Source: Agrococcus sp. ProA11 (GTDB taxonomy: Bacteria; Actinomycetota; Actinomycetes; Actinomycetales; Microbacteriaceae). From it: DNA of 64,000 bases. The stretch spans positions 1,302,001-1,366,000 of the forward strand of contig NZ_CP156989.1 in the NCBI RefSeq assembly GCF_039880525.1. Reading direction: 5' to 3'. Below are positions 30,451-39,988 of this stretch, piece after piece (position 1 is the stretch's first letter; each line of letters opens with the position of its first letter). The notes beneath the pieces were generated by a model, which did not search any database, had not been told where the DNA came from, and was given only the letters and a program-made list of their open reading frames with translations. A program made the position numbers and the translations under genes.

Positions 30451-31911
30451 ATGACCACTGCAACGACCACGGCTCCCAAGCAGGTCGCTGTGAACGACAT
30501 CGGCTCCGCCGACGACTTCATGGCCGCCGTTGAGAAGACCCTGAAGTTCTTCAATGACGGCGACCTCATCGAGGGCACCGTCGTCAAGATCGACCGCGAC
30601 GAGGTCCTCCTTGACGTCGGCTACAAGACCGAGGGCGTCATCCCCTCGCGCGAGCTGTCCATCAAGCACGACGTCGACCCCACCGAGGTGGTCGAGGTCG
30701 GCGACACCGTCGAGGCCCTCGTGCTCCAGAAGGAGGACAAGGAGGGTCGGCTGATCCTCTCCAAGAAGCGTGCGCAGTACGAGCGCGCCTGGGGAGACGT
30801 CGAGCGCATCAAGGAGGACGACGGCGTCGTCACCGGCACGGTCATCGAGGTCGTCAAGGGTGGCCTCATCGTGGACATCGGCCTGCGCGGCTTCCTGCCC
30901 GCGTCGCTCATCGAGCTGCGCCGCGTCCGCGACCTCACGCCGTACCTCGGCCAGGAGATCGAGGCGAAGATCCTCGAGCTCGACAAGAACCGCAACAACG
31001 TGGTGCTCTCGCGTCGCGCGCTCCTCGAGGAGACGCAGTCGGCATCGCGCGGTGCCTTCCTGCAGTCGCTGCAGAAGGGCCAGGTCCGCAAGGGCGTCGT
31101 GTCGTCGATCGTCAACTTCGGTGCGTTCGTCGACCTGGGTGGCGTCGACGGTCTCGTCCACGTCTCCGAGCTCTCCTGGAAGCACATCGAGCACGCCTCT
31201 GAGGTGGTCGAGGTCGGCCAGGAGGTCACCGTCGAGATCCTCACCGTCGAGCTCGACCGCGAGCGCGTCTCGCTGTCGCTCAAGGCGACGCAGGAGGACC
31301 CGTGGCAGATCTTCGCCCGCACCCACGCCATCGGCCAGGTCGCACCGGGCAAGGTCACGAAGCTCGTCACCTTCGGCGCGTTCGTCCGTGTCGCAGACGG
31401 CATCGAGGGCCTAGTGCACATCTCGGAGCTGTCGGCCAAGCACGTCGAGACCGCTGACCAGGTCGTCTCGGTCAACGACGAGGTCTTCGTCAAGATCATC
31501 GATATCGACCTCGAGCGTCGCCGCATCTCGCTCTCGCTGAAGCAGGCGAACGAGGGCGTCGACCCCGATGGCGCCGACTTCGACCCGGCCCTCTACGGCA
31601 TGCTCGCCGAATACGACGAGCAGGGCAACTACAAGTTCCCGGAGGGCTTCGACCCCGAGACGAACGAGTGGAAGGAAGGCTACGAGGAGCAGCGCGAGGC
31701 CTGGGAGGCCGAGTACGCCGCAGCGCAGACGCGCTGGGAGGCGCACAAGGCGCAGGTCGCATCGGCGCGTGACGCCGAGGTGCTCGGCAACGACGTGCCC
31801 TCGAGCGCGCAGTCCTTCGGCGGCGCGACCGAGGAGACGGGCGCCGGCACGCTCGCCGACGACGCCGCGCTCGCCGCGCTGCGCGAGAAGCTCACCGGCT
31901 CGTCCGAGTAG
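30451..31911 (+). CDS. rpsA: 30S ribosomal protein S1
   Basis: Binds mRNA on the small ribosomal subunit and helps start translation. The 486-residue product has four S1 (OB-fold) repeats, about residues 35-105, 120-190, 205-275 and 290-362, the last two with the strong VNFGAFVDLGGVDGLVH and VTFGAFVRVADGIEGLVH pattern. The C-terminal 120 residues are acidic and low in structure. Four repeats instead of the six of E. coli is normal for actinobacteria. ATG 30451 was chosen; AAAGG about 13 bases upstream is a weak ribosome-binding site. Confidence 0.96.
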   Translation: MTTATTTAPKQVAVNDIGSADDFMAAVEKTLKFFNDGDLIEGTVVKIDRDEVLLDVGYKTEGVIPSRELSIKHDVDPTEVVEVGDTVEALVLQKEDKEGRLILSKKRAQYERAWGDVERIKEDDGVVTGTVIEVVKGGLIVDIGLRGFLPASLIELRRVRDLTPYLGQEIEAKILELDKNRNNVVLSRRALLEETQSASRGAFLQSLQKGQVRKGVVSSIVNFGAFVDLGGVDGLVHVSELSWKHIEHASEVVEVGQEVTVEILTVELDRERVSLSLKATQEDPWQIFARTHAIGQVAPGKVTKLVTFGAFVRVADGIEGLVHISELSAKHVETADQVVSVNDEVFVKIIDIDLERRRISLSLKQANEGVDPDGADFDPALYGMLAEYDEQGNYKFPEGFDPETNEWKEGYEEQREAWEAEYAAAQTRWEAHKAQVASARDAEVLGNDVPSSAQSFGGATEETGAGTLADDAALAALREKLTGSSE

Positions 31912-31923
31912 GTCTTGCACACT

Positions 31924-31959
31924 GGAAGCGGGTCGCACCTTCGGGTGCGGCCCGCTTTC
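31924..31959 (+). terminator. Terminator of rpsA
   Basis: AAGCGGGTCGCACC (31926-31939), a TTCG tetraloop, and GGTGCGGCCCGCTT (31944-31957) make a 14-pair stem with one G-T pair, extendable by two outer pairs. It begins 12 bases after the rpsA stop and is followed by TTCCGTCT, a weak T-rich tract. Confidence 0.85.
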
Positions 31960-32007
31960 CGTCTGTGCGGCCGGCGCGGCGGCGCGGCGACCCGAGGGCC
32001 GGGCGCG

Positions 32008-32625
32008 TCAGGCGCGTCGCTCGGTCGCGGGCCGCAGGTCGGCGTTCCGCTGCTTCCTCGCGCTCCGGAGGAGCGACCACGCCAGCAGCCCGAGCAGCGC
32101 GAGGCCCAGCAGCACCAGCAGTGGCGCGACGATCGCGAGCAGCGACATGCCGACCGCGCCGACATCCTCGATCGACGACAGGATCGGCGCCGCGACGCCG
32201 GCGGTGGCGACGTTCGCGGTGGGGCGCACCGCCGTCTTGCCCAGGTGCACAGCGAGCGCGATCACGGCGCCCACCGCGATCGGCACCCACTGATTGGATG
32301 AGAAGAAGGCGGCCGGGTCGGTGACCGCGACCGTGGAGGCGGTGGACGACGAGCCGAACACCAGGCCACCGGCCGTGGGCCGCACGATCGACTGCACCGC
32401 GTCGTTCAGGCTGTCGACCGCGGGAAGCTTGTCGGCCACGACCTCCACCACCAGCAGCGCCGCGATGATGCCGAGCACCCACCAGTTCGAGATCCACGCC
32501 CAGCCCTCCGGGAGCGCGAGCGCCTCGGGGAAGAAGCGGTTCGCGAGCCCGACGATCAGCAGCGGGATGTAGGCGTTCATGCCCGCGGCTGCGGCGAGGC
32601 CCGCGCCGGTCAGGAACTCCAGCAT
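32008..32625 (-). CDS. DUF4126 family membrane protein
   Basis: A 205-residue membrane protein with about four hydrophobic segments. The N-terminal LTGAGLAAAAGMNAYIPLL, the VVEVVADKLPAVDSLNDAVQ region and the following VRPTAGGLVF are typical of DUF4126. The function is unknown. The start codon was placed at 32625 because it gives the conserved N-terminus and has GGAG six bases upstream; the open frame runs much further but is antisense to the kinase gene. It is divergent from the kinase gene with 100 bases between starts. A polar, arginine-rich tail ends the protein. Confidence 0.85.
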   Translation of the reverse strand: MLEFLTGAGLAAAAGMNAYIPLLIVGLANRFFPEALALPEGWAWISNWWVLGIIAALLVVEVVADKLPAVDSLNDAVQSIVRPTAGGLVFGSSSTASTVAVTDPAAFFSSNQWVPIAVGAVIALAVHLGKTAVRPTANVATAGVAAPILSSIEDVGAVGMSLLAIVAPLLVLLGLALLGLLAWSLLRSARKQRNADLRPATERRA

Positions 32626-32713
32626 GGTGACTCCGATCCGGCGGCGATCGATCCCGCTCACCGTGATCGTAACCGCGGCGGGGCGGACGCGCGTGAGAGC
32701 ACCGCGCGCACGG

Positions 32714-32719
32714 TACGGT
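32714..32719 (+). promoter_or_regulatory. Possible -10 box TACGGT of the histidine kinase gene
   Basis: TACGGT ends six bases before the ATG at 32726, the same spacing as the TAGGCT boxes elsewhere. No -35 or ribosome-binding site is evident. Confidence 0.4.
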
Positions 32720-32725
32720 CGACGT

Positions 32726-34351
32726 ATGATCCCGGCCGTCACCCCGGGACGTACCGGATCGGTGCGGCCCGATCGCACGCGCGAACGGGCGACCGCAGTC
32801 AACCAGCTGCTGCTGGCCGCCGCCTGTCTCGCCGCGAGCGGTCTCATCGTGGTGCTCGACGATGTCCACGACGGGCAGACGCTGTTCTTCGGCGTGCTGG
32901 TGATCTTCGCGCTCACCGTGGCTGCGCTCATCGTGCCGTGGAACCGGCTCCACCCCCGCTGGGTCGGGCTGGTGCCGATCGGCGACCTGGTGGCGATCTT
33001 CTTCCTGCAGGTCGGCCAGCCGGCCGCGCAGCTGTGGGTGTTGTGGATGGTGCCCGCGACCTGGCTGGCGACGATCGGCGGCTGGAAGGGCCTGGTGGTC
33101 GGTGCCGCCGGGTCCAGCTCGCTGTACTGGATCGTGACGCTGCTGCACGGCGGCTTCACCACCGCCGTGCAGATCGTGCTCGGCCCGCTCGCGCTGAGCA
33201 TGGCCGCGGTCGTCGCGTTCGTGGCGGCGCGCCGAGCGGCCGCGCAGCGGGCGCTGCTCGACGAGCAGGCGGAGTATCTCGACCACGCCGTCGAGCGTGC
33301 CCGCCGCCAGGAGGATGCGGTGAGCGAGCTGCTCGACGCGGTCGACTTCGGCGTCGTGCGCATCGGCGCCGACGGCGCGATCTCGATCGAGAACGACGCC
33401 CACGCGCGACTGACCGTGGGCGGCGTGGAGGGCGAGCTGTTCGCGGCCGACGGGGAGACGGCCATCCGCGCGAGCGATGTGCCGCTGGCGCGGGCTCGTC
33501 GAGGCGAGACCTTCGACAACGCGCTGCACTGGCAGGGAATGCCCGACGAGGGGCGGCGCGCGCTGGAATCGACCGCACGTCGCCTGCTGGATGTCGAGGG
33601 CGTCGATGTCGGTGCGATCCTGGTCACGAGGGACGTGACCGCCGAGCGCATGGCGGAGTCGATGCGCGACGAGCTCGTGGCCTCGGTCTCGCATGAGCTG
33701 CGGACCCCGCTCACCAGCGTGCTCGGCCATCTCGACCTCGCGCTCGAGGACGCCGAGGTGGCAGCGCAGACGCGCCGCAGCCTCGAGATCGCGGAGCGCA
33801 ACGCCTCCCGGCTGCTGGTGATCATCGGCGACGTGCTGGCAGCCACAGCCGACGGTCCCGGTCGGTTCGACGTGCGACCGGTGGAGGAGGACCTTGCCAG
33901 GGTGGTCTTCGCGTCGATCGAGTCGCTGGAGCCGAAGGCGGAGAGCCGCGGCATCCGCATCGACAGCTCGGGGGTCGAGTCCGCGCTCGCCGTGATCGAT
34001 CCCAACCGCATCCGACAGGTGGTCGACAACCTGGTCGGCAACGCGGTCAACTACCACTCCGGGGACGGCCTCATCGAGGTCGGCGTCACGAGCGACGACC
34101 GGCACGCATGGCTCGTGGTGCGCGACGACGGGCCCGGCATCGCCGCCGACGCGCTGCCGCGGCTCTTCGAGCGTCGCTTCCGCGGTGCCGCCGCGCAGAC
34201 GATGCGGCCGCAGGGCAACGGCCTCGGCCTGACCATCAGCCGCGATCTGGTTCGTGCGCACGGCGGAGAGATCAGCGTGCAGAGCGAGCCGGGATCCGGC
34301 GCAACCTTCGTCGTGCGGCTGCCGCTGCGCAGAGCGGGAACCACCTCATGA
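32726..34351 (+). CDS. Membrane sensor histidine kinase
   Basis: A 541-residue kinase. About six membrane helices fill residues 25-170 (for example FFGVLVIFALTVAALIVPW), then a short coiled coil (about 172-195) and a weak PAS-like domain (about 200-300). The HisKA motif SVSHELRTPLTSVLGHL has the phospho-acceptor H323. The ATPase domain (about 425-535) has NLVGNAVNY, DDGPGI and GNGLGLTISRDLV. The membrane part has no long outside loop, so it may sense a signal in the membrane or pass on one from the next gene, which overlaps by ATGA. The probable partner regulator is convergent at 35565-36380. Confidence 0.9.
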   Translation: MIPAVTPGRTGSVRPDRTRERATAVNQLLLAAACLAASGLIVVLDDVHDGQTLFFGVLVIFALTVAALIVPWNRLHPRWVGLVPIGDLVAIFFLQVGQPAAQLWVLWMVPATWLATIGGWKGLVVGAAGSSSLYWIVTLLHGGFTTAVQIVLGPLALSMAAVVAFVAARRAAAQRALLDEQAEYLDHAVERARRQEDAVSELLDAVDFGVVRIGADGAISIENDAHARLTVGGVEGELFAADGETAIRASDVPLARARRGETFDNALHWQGMPDEGRRALESTARRLLDVEGVDVGAILVTRDVTAERMAESMRDELVASVSHELRTPLTSVLGHLDLALEDAEVAAQTRRSLEIAERNASRLLVIIGDVLAATADGPGRFDVRPVEEDLARVVFASIESLEPKAESRGIRIDSSGVESALAVIDPNRIRQVVDNLVGNAVNYHSGDGLIEVGVTSDDRHAWLVVRDDGPGIAADALPRLFERRFRGAAAQTMRPQGNGLGLTISRDLVRAHGGEISVQSEPGSGATFVVRLPLRRAGTTS

Positions 34352-35583
34352 GCCTGGATCCGGACACCGTCAAGCTCATCACGGCGCTCGTCGCGCACGT
34401 CGCGGGCGGCATCTTCGTGCTCGAGACCATGCTGCGCAAGGACGACCGCGCGGGCCGGGTGTGGGCGCTCGGCTTCATCGGCGGCATGATCGCCACCGAG
34501 GCATACCTCCTCGATGCCGTGACGGATGCCGGCTGGTGGCCGATCGCGCTCGGCAACGGCGCATGGGTCGCCACGCTCGGGCTGCTGTGGATCGGTGCGA
34601 GGGTCTTCAACGGCAGGCACGGCAGATGGGCTCCGATCACGGTCGCGGTCGTCGCGCTCGCCGCGTGCGCGGCGGTGCTGATCGAAGGTCCCGCGGCGCC
34701 CGGCTGGTCGGGCGCGCAGTTCATGTTCGGTGCGAACGCCGTCTTCGCAGCGCTGGGCGCGGTCGAGGCGATGCGCGGCGCGATGGGGCGCACGCGCACG
34801 GCGCTCGGTTTCGCCGGCGTGCTCGCGCTCGCGTGCGTGTTCCAGGTCGTGCGACTCATCAGCGCCGTCACCCTCGGCACCGAGCACGAGGTCTTCCGTG
34901 AATGGGTCAGCAGCGGCATCGCCGGCGTCGCCACCATCTGCCTCGTGATCGTGGTGGTGGTGACCGCATCGGTGCTGCGCGCCGAGCAGGTGCGGCTCCG
35001 CGGCACCGAGGACTCATCGCTCATGGCGATCGCGCCCGACGGTGTGCTGCTGGAGCCGTCGTTCGTGCGTGTGCTGGGCGGGCGCCTGATGCGCGCGAAT
35101 CGGCGGGCGGAGCTGTTCGCCGTGCTCGTCATCCGCATCGACGCGCTCACGCGCATCGCGACGGCGTTCGGAGTCGACGAGGCTGACCATGTGCGCCAGG
35201 CGGCGCGCGCCGCGGCTCGGCGCCTGTCGCCCACGACCGCGGCGCTCGGCACCGACGACCACGGCACCCTCATGCTGGCGTTCCAGCCGACGTCACCCGC
35301 CGACGCGCGGCAGCTCGCGGCGCGCATGCACCGCGCGATGCTGGATCAGCTCGCCACCGCGGGCGTGCCGGTGCTGCCGCCGATCGGCATGGGCGTGAGC
35401 CTCACCAACGTCAGCGGCTACGACCGCGACACGCTGCTGGACGCGGCGCGCCATGCGGCGAAGCGGGCGATCGCAAGCGACGACGTGACGGTGGTGGTCG
35501 CAGGGGAGGAGGACGACGGCGTGGAGCCGACGCCCGGAGATCGGACGGGCGACCAGCCCCGGGATCAGGCGGTGCGGCGGTAG
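34348..35583 (+). CDS. Seven-helix membrane protein with degenerate GGDEF-like domain
   Basis: 411 residues. Seven hydrophobic segments lie at about residues 8-28, 34-56, 62-86, 92-112, 118-138, 150-173 and 185-210. The cytoplasmic part (about 230-385) follows the layout of a GGDEF domain: RIDALTRIATAFGVDEADH, the helix after it, and a late ...GVSLTNVSGYDRDTLLDAA. The active-site hairpin is lost: the place of GGDEF reads GTDDHGT (G301-T307), so no diguanylate cyclase activity is expected. A sensing or binding role is likely. It overlaps the kinase gene by four bases and overlaps the convergent regulator gene by 19 bases. Confidence 0.75.
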   Translation: MSLDPDTVKLITALVAHVAGGIFVLETMLRKDDRAGRVWALGFIGGMIATEAYLLDAVTDAGWWPIALGNGAWVATLGLLWIGARVFNGRHGRWAPITVAVVALAACAAVLIEGPAAPGWSGAQFMFGANAVFAALGAVEAMRGAMGRTRTALGFAGVLALACVFQVVRLISAVTLGTEHEVFREWVSSGIAGVATICLVIVVVVTASVLRAEQVRLRGTEDSSLMAIAPDGVLLEPSFVRVLGGRLMRANRRAELFAVLVIRIDALTRIATAFGVDEADHVRQAARAAARRLSPTTAALGTDDHGTLMLAFQPTSPADARQLAARMHRAMLDQLATAGVPVLPPIGMGVSLTNVSGYDRDTLLDAARHAAKRAIASDDVTVVVAGEEDDGVEPTPGDRTGDQPRDQAVRR

Positions 35584-36380
35584 CCGACGCCGCGCACCGT
35601 CTCGATCCAGCGGGGCTCGGAGGGCGACTCGCCCAGCTTGCGCCGCAGGTTGGCGACGTGCACCTCGATCGCCCGCGCGTCGTGCTCGCTCAGGTAGTGA
35701 TCCGGCTCGCCTCGCTCGCCGCGGAGCATGCCCGCGAGCTGCATCTTGCTCACGACGCGTCGGCCGGAGCTCAGCAGCATCCGGAGGATGTCGAACTCGC
35801 TGCGCGTGAGCTCGATCTCATCGCCCTCGAGCTCCACCACGCGAGCCCCGGACTCGAGCCGCAGTCCGCGGTGCTCGAGCAGCTCGTCTTCCAGCTCGGC
35901 CTCTGTCGACGGGCCCGAGTGCTCGAGCTCGACGGTGGTCGTGCGGTGCGCCGCCGGCATCTCATCCATGCTCGACGTGGGCATCGGGGGAGACGGATGG
36001 GTCGACGCCATCATGCGCGGTCGTCGCATCATCGCTTCGATGCGGGCGCGCAGCTCACGGGGGCGGAACGGCTTCACGATGTAGTCGTCGGCGCCGGTCT
36101 GCAGTCCCACGAGCGTGTCGATCTCGTCGCCGCGCGCGGTGATCATGACGATGTAGGCGGTGCTGATCGCGCGCACCTGGCGCGCGGTCTCGAAGCCGTC
36201 GATGCCGGGCATGTTCACATCGATCGTGACCACGATCGGATCGTGCTCGCGCACCAGCTCGACGCCCGCGGCGCCGTCGGGCGCGGTGAAGACCTCGAAG
36301 CCACCCTGCACCAGCACCTGTGCGAGCAGCTCGCGGATGTCTTCGCCGTCCTCGATCACGACTGCGACGTCCTCGTTCAT
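35565..36380 (-). CDS. OmpR-family response regulator
   Basis: A 271-residue transcription regulator. The receiver (about 3-120) has the acidic pocket ED around 10-14, phospho-acceptor D54 (VTIDVNMPGIDG) and K103 (IVKPF). The C-terminal winged helix (about 180-271) has DEIELTRSEFDILRMLL and ends VRGVGYR. Between them is a linker of some 60 residues, rich in Pro, Ser, Met and Glu, much longer than usual. ATG 36380 has AAGGAGG at ideal spacing, so the five extra upstream codons were left out. It faces the kinase operon and is its likely partner. Confidence 0.9.
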   Translation of the reverse strand: MNEDVAVVIEDGEDIRELLAQVLVQGGFEVFTAPDGAAGVELVREHDPIVVTIDVNMPGIDGFETARQVRAISTAYIVMITARGDEIDTLVGLQTGADDYIVKPFRPRELRARIEAMMRRPRMMASTHPSPPMPTSSMDEMPAAHRTTTVELEHSGPSTEAELEDELLEHRGLRLESGARVVELEGDEIELTRSEFDILRMLLSSGRRVVSKMQLAGMLRGERGEPDHYLSEHDARAIEVHVANLRRKLGESPSEPRWIETVRGVGYRRTA

Positions 36381-36513
36381 GAGGCCTCCTTGCACATCTG
36401 CACCTTCGGCGTCGGTGCCGTTGGGCCGATGCTATCGTGCCGGCGCTGACAACCGCGCAAGGCCGGATGCGCAGCGCGCACGGACGCGGGATCGGCCGTG
36501 CGAGACTCGATCC

Positions 36514-37131
36514 ATGCCTCTCATCGCGCTCACCGGCGGGATCGCCTCCGGCAAGTCGACGATCGCTCGCAGGTTGCAGGAGCACGGCGCGATCGTCGTT
36601 GATGCCGATGCGCTCGTGCGCGAGCTGCAGCAGCCGGGCACGCCCGTGCTCGCCGCCATCGCGGAGGAGTTCGGCAGCCACCTGGTGCTGTCGGACGGCT
36701 CGCTCGACCGGGCAGCGCTGGGTGCCGTGATCTTCAACGACCACGACGCGCGGCAGCGGCTCAACGGCATCGTGCACCCGGCGGTCGGCGAGGAGTCGGC
36801 GCGGAGGTTCGCCGCGGCGTTCGCGGACGACCCGTCGGCGGTCGTGGTCTACGACGTGCCGCTGCTGGTGGAAGCGCGATCGGAGGACCCCTGGGATCTC
36901 GTGGTGGTCGCGCACGCACCTGCAGAGACGCGCATCCGACGCCTGGTCGAGCTGCGGGGGCTGGACGAGGCGGATGCCCGTGCGCGGGTCGCATCGCAGG
37001 CCAGCGATGCGCGGCGGCTGGCGATCGCCGACGTCGTGATCGACACCGACACCGAGCTGGCCGAGACGCTCGGGCAGGTCGACGCGCTGTGGCGGCGGCT
37101 CTCAGAGGATCGAGTGGGTGGCCACTCGTAG
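36514..37131 (+). CDS. coaE: Dephospho-CoA kinase
   Basis: Last step of coenzyme A synthesis: phosphorylates the 3'-hydroxyl of dephospho-CoA. The 205 residues open with the P-loop TGGIASGKST (residues 7-16), then VVDADALVREL with the catalytic aspartate, and the lid region RLVELRGLDEADARARVASQ. This is the short single-domain form, without the C-terminal GrpB-like extension seen in some actinobacteria. The ATG 36514 was chosen from the P-loop position; the frame is open upstream but unconserved. It is divergent from the regulator gene and followed closely by uvrB. Confidence 0.94.
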   Translation: MPLIALTGGIASGKSTIARRLQEHGAIVVDADALVRELQQPGTPVLAAIAEEFGSHLVLSDGSLDRAALGAVIFNDHDARQRLNGIVHPAVGEESARRFAAAFADDPSAVVVYDVPLLVEARSEDPWDLVVVAHAPAETRIRRLVELRGLDEADARARVASQASDARRLAIADVVIDTDTELAETLGQVDALWRRLSEDRVGGHS

Positions 37132-37134
37132 GCT
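37129..37134 (+). promoter_or_regulatory. -10 box TAGGCT of uvrB
   Basis: TAGGCT starts on the coaE stop codon and ends six bases before the uvrB ATG. A short inverted repeat, CGAGTGG (37111-37117) and CCACTCG (37122-37128), sits directly before it, inside the coaE end. Confidence 0.5.
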
Positions 37135-37140
37135 GGGGGC

Positions 37141-39192
37141 ATGGAACCGACCCGTGCCGTGCGGCCGTTCGAGGTCATCAGCGAGTACACGCCCTCCGGT
37201 GATCAGCCCAAGGCGATCCGAGAGCTGACCGACGCGCTGAATCGCGGCGAGACCGATGTGGTGCTGCTGGGCGCCACGGGCACCGGCAAGAGCGCGACCA
37301 CCGCCTGGTTGGTCGAGCAGGTGCAGCGACCCACGCTGGTGCTCGCGCACAACAAGACGCTGGCGGCGCAGCTGGCGAACGAGTTCCGTGAGCTGCTGCC
37401 GAACAACGCGGTCGAGTACTTCGTCTCCTACTACGACTACTACCAGCCAGAGGCGTACGTGCCGCAGACCGACACCTTCATCGAGAAGGACTCGTCGCTG
37501 AACGCGGAGGTCGAGCGGCTGCGCCACTCGGCGACGAACTCGCTGCTGTCCCGGCGCGACGTCATCGTGGTGTCCACGGTGTCCTGCATCTACGGCCTGG
37601 GCACGCCGGAGGAGTACCTCGAGGCCATGGTCGCCCTGCAGGTCGGCATGCGCATCGACCGGCAGGCGCTGCTGCGCCGCTTCGTGTCGATGCAGTACCA
37701 GCGCAACGACATCGCCTTCACGCGCGGCACCTTCCGCGTGCGCGGCGACACGATCGAGATCATCCCGATGTACGAGGAGCACGCGATCCGCATCGAGCTC
37801 TTCGGCGATGAGGTCGAGGCGATCTCCACGCTGCATCCGCTCACCGGCGAGGTGCTGCAGACCCACCAGTCGATGTCGATCTTCCCCGGCAGCCACTACG
37901 TGGCCGGCAGCGATCGCATGCACAAGGCCATGGAGCGCATCCGCGACGAGCTCGACGTGCGACTCAAGGAGCTCGAGCGCGAGAGCAAGCTGCTCGAGGC
38001 CCAGCGCCTGCGCATGCGCACGACCTTCGACCTCGAGATGATGGAGCAGATCGGCTTCTGCTCCGGCATCGAGAACTACTCGCGCCACATCGACGGCCGC
38101 GCCCCCGGCGAGGCACCGCACTGCCTGCTCGACTACTTCGCCGACGACTTCCTGGTGGTGATCGACGAGTCGCACGTCACCGTGCCGCAGATCGGCGCGA
38201 TGTACGAGGGCGACTCCAGTCGCAAGCGCACGCTCGTCGAGCACGGCTTCCGGCTGCCCAGCGCGCTCGACAACCGGCCGCTGAAGTTCCCGGAGTTCCT
38301 GGAGCGCACCCCGCAGAAGGTCTATCTCTCGGCCACGCCCGGCAAGTACGAGATGGGCCTCGCCGACACGGTGGTCGAGCAGATCATCCGCCCCACGGGG
38401 CTCGTCGACCCGCAGCTGGTCGTCAAGCCGACGAAGGGCCAGATCGATGACCTGCTCGAGCAGATCCGCGTGCGGGCCGAGCGCGACGAGCGGGTGCTCG
38501 TGACCACGCTGACGAAGAAGATGGCGGAGGAGCTCACGGAGTACTTCACCGAAGCCGGCGTGCGGGTCCGCTACCTGCACTCCGACGTCGACACGCTGCG
38601 CCGGGTCGAGCTGCTCACCCAGCTGCGCCAGGGTGTCTTCGACGTCCTCGTGGGCATCAACCTGCTGCGCGAGGGCCTCGACCTGCCGGAGGTGTCGCTG
38701 GTCTCGATCCTGGATGCCGACAAGGAGGGCTTCCTGCGTTCGTCGACGTCGCTCATCCAGACCATCGGGCGCGCCGCTCGCAACGTCTCCGGCGAGGTCC
38801 ACATGTACGCCGACCGGATCACCGACTCCATGCGGCTCGCGATCGACGAGACCGACCGCCGTCGCGCCGTGCAGGTCGCGTACAACCTCGAGCACGGCAT
38901 CGACCCGACGCCGCTGCGGCGTCGCATCGCCGACATCACCGAGGTGCTCGCGCGCGAGCAAGCCGACACGGCGGAGCTGCTCGAAGGCTCCAGGCGCGGT
39001 GCGCCGACGCCGCGGCTCGCGCACGATCGCTCCGATCTGGATGGGCCGGGCCAACTCGAGTCGATCATCGCCGACCTCTCGGCGCAGATGACCGAGGCGG
39101 CCGCCGAGCTGAAGTTCGAGCTCGCGGCACGCATCCGCGACGAGCTGCACGACTTGAAGCGCGACCTGCGACAGATGCGCGAGGCGAGCTAA
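37141..39192 (+). CDS. uvrB: Excinuclease ABC subunit B
   Basis: Damage-verifying helicase-like subunit of nucleotide excision repair, loaded by UvrA and recruiting UvrC. The 683 residues contain Walker [12 protein letters not shown] (about residue 41), the beta-hairpin region [10 protein letters not shown] that clamps DNA, helicase motifs such as [13 protein letters not shown] and TIGRAARN, and a C-terminal UVR coiled coil (about 640-675) that binds UvrC. The start lacks a ribosome-binding site outside the predicted transcript, so leaderless translation is likely. uvrA and uvrC lie 4 kb downstream in a separate unit. Confidence 0.97.
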   Translation: MEPTRAVRPFEVISEYTPSGDQPKAIRELTDALNRGETDVVLLGATGTGKSATTAWLVEQVQRPTLVLAHNKTLAAQLANEFRELLPNNAVEYFVSYYDYYQPEAYVPQTDTFIEKDSSLNAEVERLRHSATNSLLSRRDVIVVSTVSCIYGLGTPEEYLEAMVALQVGMRIDRQALLRRFVSMQYQRNDIAFTRGTFRVRGDTIEIIPMYEEHAIRIELFGDEVEAISTLHPLTGEVLQTHQSMSIFPGSHYVAGSDRMHKAMERIRDELDVRLKELERESKLLEAQRLRMRTTFDLEMMEQIGFCSGIENYSRHIDGRAPGEAPHCLLDYFADDFLVVIDESHVTVPQIGAMYEGDSSRKRTLVEHGFRLPSALDNRPLKFPEFLERTPQKVYLSATPGKYEMGLADTVVEQIIRPTGLVDPQLVVKPTKGQIDDLLEQIRVRAERDERVLVTTLTKKMAEELTEYFTEAGVRVRYLHSDVDTLRRVELLTQLRQGVFDVLVGINLLREGLDLPEVSLVSILDADKEGFLRSSTSLIQTIGRAARNVSGEVHMYADRITDSMRLAIDETDRRRAVQVAYNLEHGIDPTPLRRRIADITEVLAREQADTAELLEGSRRGAPTPRLAHDRSDLDGPGQLESIIADLSAQMTEAAAELKFELAARIRDELHDLKRDLRQMREAS

Positions 39193-39217
39193 GGACCGTG
39201 GCTTCCGGGGATGGCGC

Positions 39218-39988
39218 ATGAGCACGATCGACCTCAACTCCGATCTGGGCGAGAACGAGCCCGACCGCATCGTCGGGGACGACGAGGCGATGCTCCGCAT
39301 CGTCACGAGCGCGAACGTCTCCGCGGGCTTCCACGCCGGCAGCCCGGAGGGCATCGCCGCGACGCTGCGCGCCGCCGTCGCGCGGGGCGTCGCGATCGGC
39401 GTCCACCCCGGCTACCGCGACGCCGAGAACTTCGGCCGCGTCGACGTCGACATCGACTCCGCGACCCTGCAGGCCCACGTCGAGTACCAGCTGGGCGCGG
39501 TGCAGGCGCTGGCGAGCGCGGCGGGCGGCCGCGCCGTCTACGTCAAGCCGCACGGCGCGCTCTACAACGCGATCGCGCGCGACGAGCACCGCGCCAGGGT
39601 CGTCATCGCCGCGATCCGTGCCGTCGACCCGTCGCTCGTGCTGCTGGGCCTGGCGGGCGGCGTCGTGCTCGACCTGGCCGAGCGCGCCGGGCTCGCGACC
39701 GCCGCGGAGGCCTTCGCCGACCGCGCCTACACGCCGGAGGGGCTGCTGGTGTCCCGGTCGCTCGAGGGGGCGGTGCTGCACGACCCTCGCGCGGTCGCCG
39801 CACGGATGGTGCGGCTCGCCCGCGAGGGCATCGTCGAGGCCATCGACGGCAGCGACGTCGCGGTGCGCGCCGAGTCGATCTGCGTGCACGGCGACAGCCC
39901 GGGCGCCGTCGCGATGGCCGTGGCCACGCGCGCTGCGCTGGAGGCCGCAGGGGTCACGATCGCGCCATTCGTCCCGTCTGCGCCATGA
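39218..39988 (+). CDS. pxpA: 5-oxoprolinase subunit A (LamB/YcsF family)
   Basis: With PxpB and PxpC it opens 5-oxoproline (pyroglutamate) to glutamate using ATP. The 256 residues have the family start [14 protein letters not shown], then [13 protein letters not shown] (metal and substrate site), [23 protein letters not shown] and the late [12 protein letters not shown]. It begins 25 bases after uvrB but the function belongs with the two genes after it. The stop overlaps the pxpBC start (ATGA). Confidence 0.93.
   Translation: MSTIDLNSDLGENEPDRIVGDDEAMLRIVTSANVSAGFHAGSPEGIAATLRAAVARGVAIGVHPGYRDAENFGRVDVDIDSATLQAHVEYQLGAVQALASAAGGRAVYVKPHGALYNAIARDEHRARVVIAAIRAVDPSLVLLGLAGGVVLDLAERAGLATAAEAFADRAYTPEGLLVSRSLEGAVLHDPRAVAARMVRLAREGIVEAIDGSDVAVRAESICVHGDSPGAVAMAVATRAALEAAGVTIAPFVPSAP

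Noticed and set aside
34051-34887. Long - strand open frame over the kinase and GGDEF-like genes
   Set aside because: Antisense shadow with biased composition; the + strand genes have clear motifs.
37111-37128. Inverted repeat CGAGTGG/CCACTCG as a uvrB operator
   Set aside because: The arms are only seven bases and lie in coaE codons; too weak to call alone.
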